DNA of 64,000 bases from JAHJQZ01 sp963667595. GTDB taxonomy: Bacteria > Pseudomonadota > Alphaproteobacteria > Rhizobiales > Devosiaceae. Positions 8,073-17,738 of the stretch are shown here, in pieces. The notes beneath the pieces are model-generated. The model saw only the letters and a program-made list of their open reading frames with translations. It ran no database searches and was not told the origin of the DNA. How positions within the stretch are numbered: the first letter of the stretch is position 1; the number at the start of each line of letters is the position of its first letter. The position numbers and the translations under genes are program-made. The DNA is taken from positions 70,614-134,613 of the forward strand of contig CAXXWD010000011.1 in assembly GCA_963667595.2 (NCBI GenBank). Reading direction: 5' to 3'.

Positions 8073-10112
8073 TCACGCCAGTTTGCGCACCACCGAGGCC
8101 TTGCCGACGGAATGCTGCAGGCGTTGCGATGCGCGTTCCATCGCTTCTTTTTGTACCCTGTCGGTCAACAGCGAGGCCAGGGCGTCGGAATCGAGCGGCT
8201 TGCCATAAAGGAAGCCCTGGACCAGATCGCAATCGAGCGCGCGCAGCACTTCGATCTGCTCCTTGGTCTCGACGCCTTCGGCGGTGATCTTGAGGTCGAG
8301 CACCTTGCCCAGCGCCACGATGGTGGCGAGGATTTCGCGGGATTTGGATCCTTCGACCGCAAGATCGGTCATGAAGGACTTGTCGACCTTGAGCTTGTCG
8401 AACGGAAAGCTCCACAGATAGGCAAGCGAAGAATACCCGGTGCCGAAATCGTCCAGGGCGATCGAAACGCCCAGGTCCTTGATCTCCCGAAGGGCGGTCA
8501 GAACCTTGTCGGTATCGATGATCAGCACGCCTTCGGTGACTTCCAGCTCCAGACGATGGGCCGGCAGGCCGGTCTGTTCCAGAACGCTCTTGACGACCTG
8601 CGGCATGTCATGGGTCTGGAACTGGAGCGGGGACAGGTTGACGGACACGATAAGGTCATCGGACCATTCGCGCGCCGTGCGTGCCGACTGTTCCAGCACC
8701 CAATGGCCGATGGCGCCGATCAGGCCCATCTCTTCGGCAATCGGAATGAAGATCTCGGGGGAGATGGGTTTGCCCTGCTCGTCCTTGAGCCTCAAAAGCG
8801 CCTCGAACCCGCGCAGTTCCTTGCCGTCGATATTGTAGAGCGGCTGATAATTGATATCGAACTGATGATGGGCGAGCGCATGGCGCAGACGCGCCTCGAT
8901 ATGCTGGCGAACCTGCCGTTCGGCTTCCATGCTGGGATCGAAGGCCTCCGCCTCTCCCCGTGCCGTACTCTTGGCATGGGCCAAGGCGATGTCGGCAGCA
9001 CGGATGATCTCGTCGACCGTTTCGCCGTCCTTGGGCGAGACGGCATAGCCAACCGTGGCGCCGATCTGGATCTCGCTCCCGTCGATGAAGAAGGCCCGCG
9101 CCATCTCGTGCACGATATCGTGGCCGAACTGCTCCACAACCCCCGTCGCGGACGGATGGAAGGGCTGCATGATGGCGAACTCGTCGGCACCAAGCCGAGC
9201 CAGACGTTCGCGGGTTCCAAGGACACGGCGCAGACGCTGAGCGGTAGCGGCCAGAAGCTGGTCGCCCACGGCGTGTCCGAGCGCGTCGTTGATGTTCTTG
9301 AACCGATCGAGATCGATGAAATGAACGGCGACCGACAGTCCGTGCGCGTTGGCTCCGCTGATCTGTTCGCGCAGCAATGAGGTGAAGGCGGAGCGGTTAA
9401 GCGTCCCGGTCAGGGCATCGTATTCCACCGTATGCCTGAGCCGGTTGGTAGTGAATTCGAGCTGTCCGGTCCGGCGCATGTACAAAAAGCCCGGCAACAT
9501 GAACGCCAGAACGACCAGGCCGATGATCTGAATGCCCGCCCACTCGAATTTCGACCTCAAAGCCTTCCAGTTATCCGTTTCGTCGGAGATAACCTCGAGA
9601 ACGCCAATGGCCTTGTCGCCCTGGATCAGCGGGACCAGGGTATGCGCCGTATAGGTGTGTCCCCTGACAACTTTGTCGTCGACTATCTGTTCGTTCACGT
9701 CGTCGTGGAAGGTGAAATCGCTCTCGTTTTCGGCGAACACCTTCGCCGCTGTCGGATTGCGGTTCGGACTCGTCGTTTCGCGGATCGGACGGAAATCAAC
9801 CTGGGCGGAATCCATGCGTTCGATGCCCGTCTTGTCGTAGACCCGGAAACGCTTGAGCGTGCCGAACTCGTTGCGTCCCCACATGTAGGCAACCGCGTTT
9901 TCGAGAGGCACGCGTCCGGCGATAACGTCATCGATCGCAGGCACGTCGTCGAACAGGAAGCTTCCCCAGGAATGGGCATTGGCTTCCGCATCCGCCCGCA
10001 TAATGCTCCATACAGAGTTATTCGCTACAATCAGGGCGCCAGCAGCAACCATTACGACCGCTATGATCAGTGGCAGGACGCCAAGTGTTTTTCTCTCGCC
10101 TTTAGACTGCAT
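8073..10112 (-). CDS. Membrane GGDEF/EAL cyclic-di-GMP protein
   Basis: A 679-residue protein: membrane helix at about residues 12-30, extracytoplasmic sensor region of about 165 residues, second helix near 197-214, GGDEF domain about 228-390, EAL domain about 405-660. The GGDEF signature reads GADEF within RLGADEFAI, a substitution that usually lowers or abolishes diguanylate cyclase activity. The EAL side looks complete: EALLR, NLSPLQF, EVTEGVL, DDFGTGYSSL, KVDKSFM and AEGVE. It therefore probably degrades c-di-GMP, with the degenerate GGDEF acting as a regulatory or GTP-sensing domain. Facing the exopolysaccharide cluster, it may modulate polymer production; that is inference. Confidence 0.9.
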   Translation of the reverse strand: MQSKGERKTLGVLPLIIAVVMVAAGALIVANNSVWSIMRADAEANAHSWGSFLFDDVPAIDDVIAGRVPLENAVAYMWGRNEFGTLKRFRVYDKTGIERMDSAQVDFRPIRETTSPNRNPTAAKVFAENESDFTFHDDVNEQIVDDKVVRGHTYTAHTLVPLIQGDKAIGVLEVISDETDNWKALRSKFEWAGIQIIGLVVLAFMLPGFLYMRRTGQLEFTTNRLRHTVEYDALTGTLNRSAFTSLLREQISGANAHGLSVAVHFIDLDRFKNINDALGHAVGDQLLAATAQRLRRVLGTRERLARLGADEFAIMQPFHPSATGVVEQFGHDIVHEMARAFFIDGSEIQIGATVGYAVSPKDGETVDEIIRAADIALAHAKSTARGEAEAFDPSMEAERQVRQHIEARLRHALAHHQFDINYQPLYNIDGKELRGFEALLRLKDEQGKPISPEIFIPIAEEMGLIGAIGHWVLEQSARTAREWSDDLIVSVNLSPLQFQTHDMPQVVKSVLEQTGLPAHRLELEVTEGVLIIDTDKVLTALREIKDLGVSIALDDFGTGYSSLAYLWSFPFDKLKVDKSFMTDLAVEGSKSREILATIVALGKVLDLKITAEGVETKEQIEVLRALDCDLVQGFLYGKPLDSDALASLLTDRVQKEAMERASQRLQHSVGKASVVRKLA

Positions 10113-10258
10113 TGTTCCCCCAAACTTGCGGCCTAACGCTTTCGGGCACGTCGCGCAGCTTATTCATCTGGGAAAGCTGTGCAATTCAGGTGGATTTCCG
10201 GTTAAGGACACGCGCAACGAACGCTTTCGTCAGGCTTTTCGACCCCTTAAATCTGCAG

Positions 10259-10280
10259 TTTTTATCTTTGTAGATAAAAA
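10259..10280. terminator. AT-rich hairpin after the deacetylase gene
   Basis: TTTTTATCT-TTGT-AGATAAAAA, a perfect 9-bp stem 5 bases past the minus-strand stop codon at 10285. T-rich on both sides; weak GC content makes termination uncertain. Confidence 0.4.
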
Positions 10281-10284
10281 AAGG

Positions 10285-11325
10285 TTAAGTTCTGCCGATG
10301 AGGGAGAACAAAGCGCCCGTAATCAGCACAGGAACATAACGAACACTTTGAAAACTGCCGTTGAGTGAGATACGCGGCAGGGACCAGAGGGTGTTGGCGT
10401 GCCTTCGAAAAAGCCCGCCGGGCAGCGTCGTGACGGCTGAGGTCAGTCCCAGTTCCTTTGCCATCTGATATTCGCGTTCGCCCGCCGCAACCCGGCTGCC
10501 GATCGGGTAGGAAAAATGCCGGGGACGCTCGCCGAGCTGGATTTCCAGTGTTCTCAGGGATTCGACGATCTCCGAGCGTGCCCGTTGCGGTGACAGTTTC
10601 GACAGTTCGTAATGATGCACCGCATGTGCCGCGATGGTGCAGAGCGGCTCGTCCGCGAAGATCTGCAACTCCGACCAGTCCAGGATCAGCGACCGGCAAT
10701 GATCTTCGAGGTTAAGGCCGGCGCGGCTGGCGATGTCCCTGATCAGGACCACCCGGGCATCCTCGTCCATAATGCGCATACGCGAATAGATCCTGTCGAA
10801 CAGGACCTGTTTCTGCCCGGTCGTCCGACATTGGTGGTATTCGATTTCACCGTCCAGCTCGACCGACAGGGCATCCCTCTGGGCGACGATGTCTTCGAGC
10901 GCCTTCCACCAGACCTCGCCAACCCCATCGACGAAGGCGGTTGGCACATACATCGTGAACGGACACTTGCGCGCCCTGAGAATGGGCAGCGCATATTTCA
11001 GATTGTCGCGATAGGCATCATCGAAGGTCAAGACGACGAAAGGCCGTTGTTTCGGCTTGTCGCTTTTCAGCCGCTCGATCGCTTCGTCCATCGAAACCGT
11101 ATCGAAGCCGAGTTCGCGCACCCTGACGATGACGGCATCGAGATATTTCGGCGTCACCTGCAGAATCGAATTGGGAGAAAAATCGGCGATCGGATCGGGC
11201 AGGACTCTGTGCAGGGTGAAGATCACGCCCCTAGCCGGGGCGATAGCCCTGATCAACCCGGAAAGATGCGAAAACGCCAAGGTTTCAAAGGCCAGCCTAA
11301 TGATCGCATATCGTAGTCCACTCAT
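10285..11325 (-). CDS. Polysaccharide deacetylase family protein
   Basis: A 346-residue protein with a NodB-type carbohydrate esterase domain. The metal-binding and catalytic aspartates are in LTFDDAYRDN (about residues 98-107). The zinc histidine pair is in AAHAVHHYELSKLSP, and a further conserved SYPIGS motif follows. Family members remove acetyl groups from N- or O-acetylated sugars. It is adjacent to a chain-length protein and export genes, so it likely trims the exopolysaccharide made by this cluster. No classical signal peptide is clear, so a cytoplasmic or membrane-attached site is possible. Confidence 0.85.
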   Translation of the reverse strand: MSGLRYAIIRLAFETLAFSHLSGLIRAIAPARGVIFTLHRVLPDPIADFSPNSILQVTPKYLDAVIVRVRELGFDTVSMDEAIERLKSDKPKQRPFVVLTFDDAYRDNLKYALPILRARKCPFTMYVPTAFVDGVGEVWWKALEDIVAQRDALSVELDGEIEYHQCRTTGQKQVLFDRIYSRMRIMDEDARVVLIRDIASRAGLNLEDHCRSLILDWSELQIFADEPLCTIAAHAVHHYELSKLSPQRARSEIVESLRTLEIQLGERPRHFSYPIGSRVAAGEREYQMAKELGLTSAVTTLPGGLFRRHANTLWSLPRISLNGSFQSVRYVPVLITGALFSLIGRT

Positions 11326-11519
11326 TAAGCCAGCCCCAAAAACTCCGACGTCAATCCGTCCCTATGGTGCGCCCGAGTCCAATCCGTCAGGAAGATCAAA
11401 CGAATAAGAACAAGATCAGGGATCATCGTCTCCCAACGTCGTGACCATTTATCAGGTGAGGCTTCATATAAAGCAAAGAGCGCAAATTAGGAATGACTTT
11501 CAACAAGGATACCGGGTTT

Positions 11520-13970
11520 TCAGGCAACCTGCACGCCATCGTCATCCGGTGTGACAACTTGCACGCGCCTGAATCCCAGGACCGACGCCCCCGCCTCGAT
11601 TCCGATGAAGGCCTGTTCTGAAATGGTCTGGGTGCTGGCCACGACCAGATAGCCTTCGATCCCGGAAAAGACCGAGAGGCTGGAGTCCGGGCCTGGCTGG
11701 CCGATGGTAATGATCACCACGTGATAGATGTCGGACAGCGCTTCGGCGAGCGTCACGCCATGCGGCGCGCGGCTGTCGAGCCGGTCCTGACGCCCCCAGG
11801 GAATCCTGGCCAGATGGCCGCCCCTGTCGGTATGAACCACGTCCCCGAAACTGGCGGCGCCGATCAGCAGGTCGCCAAGACCTGGATTGGCGCTGGGTCG
11901 ACCGGAAGCGGCGTCGATCGTGGCGACGCCCAGTCCCAGTGTCGCCGATGCGGCGGCAAGCAGTTCGGCCACGCCTTCGGCATAGGACGGATCGCCGATA
12001 CTCGCCACGAGCACGACGCGCTCCTTGCCGACGGCGATGGCATCGACGAGTGGGCGCAGCGAAGGGGGCAACGCATCCGAACGGTGCTGGGTCGGCGCGT
12101 GTGTCTCCTCGGGTGGCACGTAGCGGGAGTAATAGGCCGGGTTCGGCGCCGGCGTTTCCGTCGCGACCGGTTCGGGTGTGACATCGGGTGCATCCGCATC
12201 CGACACGAAGACCGGCTCGGAATCCTCGAGTTCGGGCCTTTCTTCCGCATAGGCCGCTTCATCCATCGCGGCTTCATCCATCGCCGGCACGGGATCCTCC
12301 GGCAACACGGCGTCGTCATCGGCGGGGGAAAGATCGTATTGATCCTGCCCTTGTGTTTCGGACGGCACTGGTTCGAGTTCGTCCCAGGGTTCGGTTTCCA
12401 GCGCCTCTTCGGCCGCCTGTTGATCGTCCGCGAACCAGGTTTCTGCCTCTGCCTCCGGCGCCTCCAGCTCTTCGGCTTCCGCTCTATCCGGCTCGGCCAC
12501 CGGTTCGGCGTCAGTCCTTTCGTCCGCGTCTGCCTGCCAGTCTGCCGCTGACTCTTCTTGAAACGCTTCATCGTCGACGATGGCCCGGCCCGATACCAGT
12601 TCGCTGAACAGGACATATCCAATCTGGCCGGCCAGCACGATGACCGCGACAGCAATCAGAATCAGCACGGTCTTGGGCGATGCAGGCTCCTGAGACGCCG
12701 CCGCCGCCGTCACCACCCGGACGTCGGGCAGCGCCGAGTTGACATCGGTGCGCGCCGAGGCGTCGCGATAGCGCACCAGATAGGTTTCCAGCAGGTCGCG
12801 CTGGGCCTTGGCCTCGCGTTCGAGTTCGGCCAGCGTCACCCCATTGGTCAAGTCGTCCGAGGCACTCAGTTTCAGCCGGGTCAACTCATCGCGCAGCGAA
12901 CTCTGGATTCCGGCCTCGATATTCGCTTCGGCATCGAGGGAGTCGGCGATACGCTTGCCTTCGATGGTGATCTGCTGGTTGATTTCGCTGATCTGCGCGG
13001 TCAGGGCCACGACGTTCGGATGGTTGGGTAAAAGCCGCGCCAGCAATTCCGCTTTGGTGTTTTGCAGCTCCGATTTCTTTTCGACGAGCCTCTGGATGAC
13101 AGTCGAATCCTGCACCGCAGGCACGCTGTCGATCGGTTTGCCGGCCTTGATCAGCGCCTCGAGCACGCTCGCCCGTGAGTTTGCGGTCGACTGACGCTCC
13201 CGCGACTGGGTAATCTGGGTGGCGATGTCGGACAATTGCTGGTCGATCAGCGAAGAATTGCCATCCGAACCGGCATAAAGATCATGCGTGATGCGAAAGT
13301 TGGCCACCTTGGCATCGGCGTCGGCAACCTTCTGGCGCATCTTGTCAATTTCGGTTTCAAGCCACTTGCTGGCATCCGCCGTGTCCGCGATCACCAGTCC
13401 CGCCCGCCGGCTGACATGGGCGTTGGCGATGGCATTGGCCACCTTGGCAGCAAGAATGGGATTTTCCGCGCGGAACAGCACGGAAATGACGCGGGAATCG
13501 CGCTCCTGAATGACAGTCAGTCGATCCTCGACATTGGCGAGAACGACATCGGTGATGTCCCTGGTCTTCGCGGGGATACCCAGGAGCCTTGTGACCATCC
13601 CCACAAGGCCCAATGACGGCTTGTTAAGTTCGGGTTCGTCGCGCAGATCGGCGCTGTCGATGACCGAAAGCAGGGTATCGCGCGACTTGATCAGCTCCAC
13701 CTGGCTGGCGATCGCCATGGTGTCACCGACCGAACCGCCAGACCCGTTCGATCCGGCGTCGGTTCCCGCACGCAGAAAGGTACTATCTCGCGACTCGACA
13801 AGAATGCTCGCCGAGGATTCGTACATTTTCGGCACGAACATGAGAACCGCATAGGTCAGCGCCATCAGCCCGACAGTTACTAGGATGATGCGCCACATGC
13901 GGTGCCAGACGGCGACAACCAGCATTCTCAGGTCGATCCGTGCCGTTTCGGGGTCAAAGCCGGCTGTCAT
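11520..13970 (-). CDS. Wzz/Wzc-like exopolysaccharide chain-length protein with degenerate ATPase domain
   Basis: An 816-residue inner-membrane protein. The Wzz domain begins near residue 8; transmembrane helix 1 lies about 27-47. A long periplasmic coiled-coil region (about 50-430) follows, with the GNVR-like block LPNHPNVVALTAQI and helix 2 near 437-460. A cytoplasmic acidic Pro/Ala/Glu-rich linker of about 170 residues then leads to a C-terminal alpha/beta domain where a BY-kinase normally sits. There, the Walker A lysine loop is absent: the strand LVASIGDPSYAEGVAELL has no GxxGxGK(S/T). No tyrosine-rich C-terminus is present either. It probably works with the export protein at 14128 in Wzx/Wzy-type polymer export, but not as an active tyrosine kinase. 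Confidence 0.85.
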   Translation of the reverse strand: MTAGFDPETARIDLRMLVVAVWHRMWRIILVTVGLMALTYAVLMFVPKMYESSASILVESRDSTFLRAGTDAGSNGSGGSVGDTMAIASQVELIKSRDTLLSVIDSADLRDEPELNKPSLGLVGMVTRLLGIPAKTRDITDVVLANVEDRLTVIQERDSRVISVLFRAENPILAAKVANAIANAHVSRRAGLVIADTADASKWLETEIDKMRQKVADADAKVANFRITHDLYAGSDGNSSLIDQQLSDIATQITQSRERQSTANSRASVLEALIKAGKPIDSVPAVQDSTVIQRLVEKKSELQNTKAELLARLLPNHPNVVALTAQISEINQQITIEGKRIADSLDAEANIEAGIQSSLRDELTRLKLSASDDLTNGVTLAELEREAKAQRDLLETYLVRYRDASARTDVNSALPDVRVVTAAAASQEPASPKTVLILIAVAVIVLAGQIGYVLFSELVSGRAIVDDEAFQEESAADWQADADERTDAEPVAEPDRAEAEELEAPEAEAETWFADDQQAAEEALETEPWDELEPVPSETQGQDQYDLSPADDDAVLPEDPVPAMDEAAMDEAAYAEERPELEDSEPVFVSDADAPDVTPEPVATETPAPNPAYYSRYVPPEETHAPTQHRSDALPPSLRPLVDAIAVGKERVVLVASIGDPSYAEGVAELLAAASATLGLGVATIDAASGRPSANPGLGDLLIGAASFGDVVHTDRGGHLARIPWGRQDRLDSRAPHGVTLAEALSDIYHVVIITIGQPGPDSSLSVFSGIEGYLVVASTQTISEQAFIGIEAGASVLGFRRVQVVTPDDDGVQVA

Positions 13971-14004
13971 GCACTGTCCTCAGCACTTCAAACTGGGCGG
14001 AAGT

Positions 14005-14072
14005 CTTACCTATCGTGGTAAGCATTCGGTTAAGGGGACCGGCACACCAATGCAATTTGCAGGGTTAAGGGG
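14005..14072. promoter_or_regulatory. Candidate regulatory sites between the divergent export genes
   Basis: A perfect inverted repeat CTTACC-TATCGT-GGTAAG (14005-14022) is followed by two direct copies of GGTTAAGGGG (14028-14037 and 14063-14072), 35 bases apart. They lie in the 157-base gap between the Wzc-like gene (minus) and the Wza-like gene (plus). Downstream, ATTAACCAT contains a sequence resembling a CtrA half-site (TTAACCAT). The regulators are not known. Confidence 0.4.
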
Positions 14073-14127
14073 AAAATTAACCATGACGTGCGAGTGAATG
14101 AGTGCTTGACCTCATCGGGATATCTGC

Positions 14128-14697
14128 ATGTCGGCGCGTGGTTTGTTTCGGGTAGTGATCGTTCTGGTTCTCGGCAGCCTTCTGGCCGCCTGCGCAACCA
14201 ATGCGTCCCTACGGAATTCCTACGCCATCTCGGCCACGGGGCCCTATCTTCTCGACACGGGCGATGTGTTGCGCGTTACCGTGTTCGGCGAAGCAGATCT
14301 CTCCAATACCTATCAGGTTGACGATCGCGGCTGTATTTCCTTCCCGCTGACCGGACCGGTTGAAGTGCGCGGCGCGACGACCCAGATCGCGGCGAGCCGG
14401 GTGGCGGCGGCTCTTGCCAACGGCTATCTGCGCAATCCCAACGTTGCCATCGAGGTCGCCAATTACCGGCCGTTCTACATTCAGGGTGATGTGGCGGCGC
14501 CCGGCCAGTTTCCATTCGTCTACGGCATGACGGTTCGCGCGGCGATCAGCACGGCAGGCGGCTTCACCGAAACCGCCAACCGCGATCGCGTCCTGATCTA
14601 CCGTCGCCAGAACAACCAGATGGTCAAGGGCCGTGTCGATCTCGATTTTCCGATCTTCCCCGGCGATACCATCGTCATCGAAGATCGCTGGTTCTAG
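14128..14697 (+). CDS. Polysaccharide export lipoprotein (Wza-like)
   Basis: A 189-residue outer-membrane export protein of the short, rhizobial type. The N-terminal lipoprotein signal peptide has the lipobox LLAAC (Cys at about residue 22). The poly-export domain starts at YLLDTGDVLRVTVFGE, and one SLBB-like segment follows (YIQGDVAAPGQFPF, ISTAGGFTETANRDRV). Partner of the Wzc-like protein encoded divergently. The TAG stop lies inside a repeated CTAGAGC element. Confidence 0.92.
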   Translation: MSARGLFRVVIVLVLGSLLAACATNASLRNSYAISATGPYLLDTGDVLRVTVFGEADLSNTYQVDDRGCISFPLTGPVEVRGATTQIAASRVAAALANGYLRNPNVAIEVANYRPFYIQGDVAAPGQFPFVYGMTVRAAISTAGGFTETANRDRVLIYRRQNNQMVKGRVDLDFPIFPGDTIVIEDRWF

Positions 14698-14799
14698 AGC
14701 GTACTGTGTTCCGATGAAATCGGAACGCACGCTCCATCCGTTTGTTGTCGCGGTGTTTATTGCGAAAAACCGGAGCCACTTTTTCGCACACCGCTCTAG
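14694..14799. repeat. CTAGAGC...GCTCTAG miniature element
   Basis: Bounded by CTAGAGC and GCTCTAG, with inner hairpin TTCCGATGAAATCGGAA and the family segments TTTGTTGTCGC and CCACTTTTTCGC. It overlaps the stop codon of the Wza-like gene (14695-14697). Confidence 0.65.
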
Positions 14800-14844
14800 C
14801 GCCCCCCTCGCGGGCCGCTCCATCCGATTTCCGGAGCCGTACAG

Positions 14845-15963
14845 ATGAAGATTCTCATGGTTCTCAGGGCCCCGACCGGTGGTCTGTGGCGCCATGCGGT
14901 CGATCTTTCCGAAGCGCTGGCGCTGCGGCACCACGATGTCGGGCTGGCGCTCGACGCCGGGTTCACCGATGCGCAGACACAGGCCGGACTGGACCGGCTC
15001 GCCCCCTTGCTCACGCTCGGCATCCATCGCCTGCCCATCGCCCGCCAGCCCGGTTTCGGCGATTTGTCCGCGGCCTGGCGGATCCGCAAACTGGCCAAGC
15101 GGCTTGGCGTCGACATCGTGCATGGTCACGGGGCCAAGGGCGGTATTTATGCCCGTCTCGCCGCCGTCGGCACGCGACATCGCGTTTCGGTTTACACGCC
15201 GCATGGCGGGGTTATTCATTATCTGGACCGGCCGGTTTTGGGGATGATCGTGCGGGGGCTCGAGAAAACGATGCTCGGGATCACCGACGCCATCATTTTC
15301 GAAAGCGAATTCGCCAGCAAGATCTATAGCGACCGCATCGGGGCGCCGCAAAACGCCTGGCAGGTCATTCACAACGGGCTCGGCGCCGCCGATTTCGCGT
15401 TCCTTGCGGATGCACAGACCCGATTCGACTTCGCATTCGTCGGCGAATTGCGAACGCTCAAGGGCGTGTCCGTCCTGTTGCAGGCGTTGGCGGGAGCCCG
15501 GCATCCCGACGGAACGCCGGCAAGTCTGGTCCTGGCCGGCAGCGGTCCCGACGAAGAAACCTTCCGCAAGGAGGCGACACGGCTTGGACTTGACGAACGG
15601 GTCCGTTTCGTCGGCGTCAAACCGGCCCGCGAGGTTTTCGCCACGACAGGCTGCGTGGTCATGCCGTCGCTGGCCGAGTCCCTGCCCTACGTCATTCTCG
15701 AAGCCGCAGCGACCGGACGACAGGTCATCGCCACCCGCGTCGGCGGCATCGGCGAAATTTTCGGCCCCTATGCCGGTGCTCTCGTTCCGCCCGGCGATGT
15801 CGAAGCCCTCGGGAAGGCCATGACCGATTTCCTCGCCGATCCGGAAGACGGCGCCCGACAGGGTGCGCAATTGCGGGAATACGTGATCGTGCACTTCAAC
15901 GCCGCGGGCATGACCGATGCGATCGAGGAGCTTTATCGCGAGATCGCACCGAAGCACGGATAA
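14845..15963 (+). CDS. Family 4 glycosyltransferase
   Basis: A 372-residue GT-B glycosyltransferase. The N-terminal half begins MKILMVLRAPTGGLWRHAVD (the glycine-rich acceptor loop). The C-terminal half has FVGELRTLKGVSVLL, then LVLAGSGPDE, and the retaining GT4 donor-binding motif PSLAESLPYVILEAAATGR (E-x7-E). Family 4 enzymes transfer sugars from nucleotide-sugar donors to lipid-linked oligosaccharides on the cytoplasmic face. It lies between the export lipoprotein and the priming transferase, so it likely adds a sugar to the repeat unit. Confidence 0.88.
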   Translation: MKILMVLRAPTGGLWRHAVDLSEALALRHHDVGLALDAGFTDAQTQAGLDRLAPLLTLGIHRLPIARQPGFGDLSAAWRIRKLAKRLGVDIVHGHGAKGGIYARLAAVGTRHRVSVYTPHGGVIHYLDRPVLGMIVRGLEKTMLGITDAIIFESEFASKIYSDRIGAPQNAWQVIHNGLGAADFAFLADAQTRFDFAFVGELRTLKGVSVLLQALAGARHPDGTPASLVLAGSGPDEETFRKEATRLGLDERVRFVGVKPAREVFATTGCVVMPSLAESLPYVILEAAATGRQVIATRVGGIGEIFGPYAGALVPPGDVEALGKAMTDFLADPEDGARQGAQLREYVIVHFNAAGMTDAIEELYREIAPKHG

Positions 15964-16213
15964 GGCCGCCTCATTCCAACAGAACCGACCCGTTTTCGCG
16001 TCCTGCCCGCCGGATCGGAGCAGGTTCCGATGCCGAGATCGGAAAGCGTCTGGACAGCGTGCCTACTGCCGGAAACCGCACGATTCACCTTGTTTTCATC
16101 CCTCCAACGCATACTGCCGGCCAGCGTGAAAGACTGCAGGTCGCCCAGTCGGCTCAAGACCGACAGAGGTTTCCGCCTCCGGCCGGGCAGTCTGTCAGAA
16201 GGGCGAATCGAGT

Positions 16214-17734
16214 ATGTTTCACATCGATACAAGGCAGGTCATTCTCGACCACGCCACTGGTCAGGTGCCGCAGGGCGACGGCAAGTCGCTGACCGATGCC
16301 GCCCGTCATATCGTCGCCAGGCCGTTCGAGCGTTCCATTTCGGCGCCGGTCGTCATCGGCGTGGTGCAGTTCGCCGAAGCCGTGCTTTTGATCGTAATCG
16401 GGTTGGGCATCTATTACGCCTATGTCGGCGGCGGCGTCGACGCGTTCTACATGCCGGCAACATTCGGCGCCACCATCTTCACCAATATCCTGTTCAACAC
16501 GGCGCGCACCCACACCGTCAGCGCCTATCGCTCGCGCTTTTTCCAGATCGGCCGCTCCCTGGCCGCATGGTCCGTCACCTTCGTCATGCTGCTCGGGATC
16601 ATTTTCTTTCTCAAGATCCAGGATCAGGTTTCGCGGGTCTGGCTGGTGAGCTGGTACGCCACCGGCGGGCTGGCCCTCGTCCTCTTCCGCTTCTCGGTCA
16701 GATCGCTGGTCCTGCACTGGACCGCAACCGGCGAAATCAAACGCCGCACCGTCATCGTCGGCGGCGGACAGGACGCTGAAACCCTGATCGCCGCTCTCGA
16801 GAACACGGCCGGTTCCGACATCGAGCTGCTCGGGCTTTTCGATGACCGGGTCGATAAGCGTTCGCCCGATTTCGTCAATGGCTTTCCCAAGCTCGGCAAG
16901 GTCGCCGACCTGCCCGATTTCGCCCGCCAGGCCCATGTCGATCTGGTCATCGTCTCGATGCCGCTTTCGGCCGAAAAGCGCGTGCTCGAAATGCTCAAAC
17001 AGCTCTGGATCCTGCCGGTCGACATCCGGTTGAGCGCCCATATGAGCAAGCTGAAATTCGCCGCCAGCACCTACACTTATGTCGGCGGCCTGCCGGTTTT
17101 CGACGTTGCCGATCGTCCGATTTCGGACTGGAATCTCGTGTTCAAATGGCTGTTCGACAAGTTCGTCGCCATCCTGGCGATCGTTTTGTTGTCGCCGGTC
17201 TTCATTCTCACCGCCCTCGCCATCAAGCTCGACAGTCCGGGGCCGGTACTGTTCCGTCAGAAGCGCCAGGGCTTCAACAACGAGCTGATCGAAATCTACA
17301 AATTCCGCTCGATGTATTCGGATCAGTCCGACAGGGCCGCCTCAAAACTGGTGACCAGGAACGATCCGCGCGTCACCCGGGTGGGCCGGTTCATCCGCAA
17401 AACCTCGATCGATGAACTGCCGCAATTCTTCAACGTTCTGAAGGGCGATCTTTCCATCGTCGGCCCGCGTCCGCACGCCCTCGAAGCGAAGGCCGCCAAC
17501 CAGCTCTATTACGAAGCGGTCGAAGGCTATTTCGCCCGCCACCGCGTCAAGCCGGGCATCACCGGCTGGGCCCAGATTCACGGTTGGCGCGGCGAGACCG
17601 ACACGATCGACAAGATCATGCAGCGGGTCAATCACGACCTCTACTACATCGAGAACTGGTCGATCTTCCTCGATCTCTACATCGTCTTCATGACGCCTTT
17701 CTCGCTGCTGACGCGCCGCGAGAACGCCTATTAA
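16214..17734 (+). CDS. Polyprenyl glycosylphosphotransferase (WcaJ/PssA-like priming enzyme)
   Basis: A 506-residue inner-membrane protein. Four membrane helices come first (within about residues 45-165), then a Rossmann-like CoA-binding type domain (VIVGGGQDAETLIAALEN), then one more hydrophobic segment near 320-340. The catalytic bacterial sugar-transferase domain carries KFRSMY, TSIDELPQFFNVLKGDLSIV, VGPRPHA and KPGITGWAQIHGWRGETD. It moves a sugar-1-phosphate (usually glucose or galactose) from a UDP-sugar to undecaprenyl phosphate, the first step of repeat-unit assembly. About 250 bases upstream hold no gene and could contain a separate promoter. Confidence 0.93.
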   Translation: MFHIDTRQVILDHATGQVPQGDGKSLTDAARHIVARPFERSISAPVVIGVVQFAEAVLLIVIGLGIYYAYVGGGVDAFYMPATFGATIFTNILFNTARTHTVSAYRSRFFQIGRSLAAWSVTFVMLLGIIFFLKIQDQVSRVWLVSWYATGGLALVLFRFSVRSLVLHWTATGEIKRRTVIVGGGQDAETLIAALENTAGSDIELLGLFDDRVDKRSPDFVNGFPKLGKVADLPDFARQAHVDLVIVSMPLSAEKRVLEMLKQLWILPVDIRLSAHMSKLKFAASTYTYVGGLPVFDVADRPISDWNLVFKWLFDKFVAILAIVLLSPVFILTALAIKLDSPGPVLFRQKRQGFNNELIEIYKFRSMYSDQSDRAASKLVTRNDPRVTRVGRFIRKTSIDELPQFFNVLKGDLSIVGPRPHALEAKAANQLYYEAVEGYFARHRVKPGITGWAQIHGWRGETDTIDKIMQRVNHDLYYIENWSIFLDLYIVFMTPFSLLTRRENAY

Positions 17735-17738
17735 GCGC

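Noticed and set aside
14209..15957. Minus-strand open frame of 582 codons
   Set aside because: Antisense to the export lipoprotein and GT4 genes, both of which have clear motifs.
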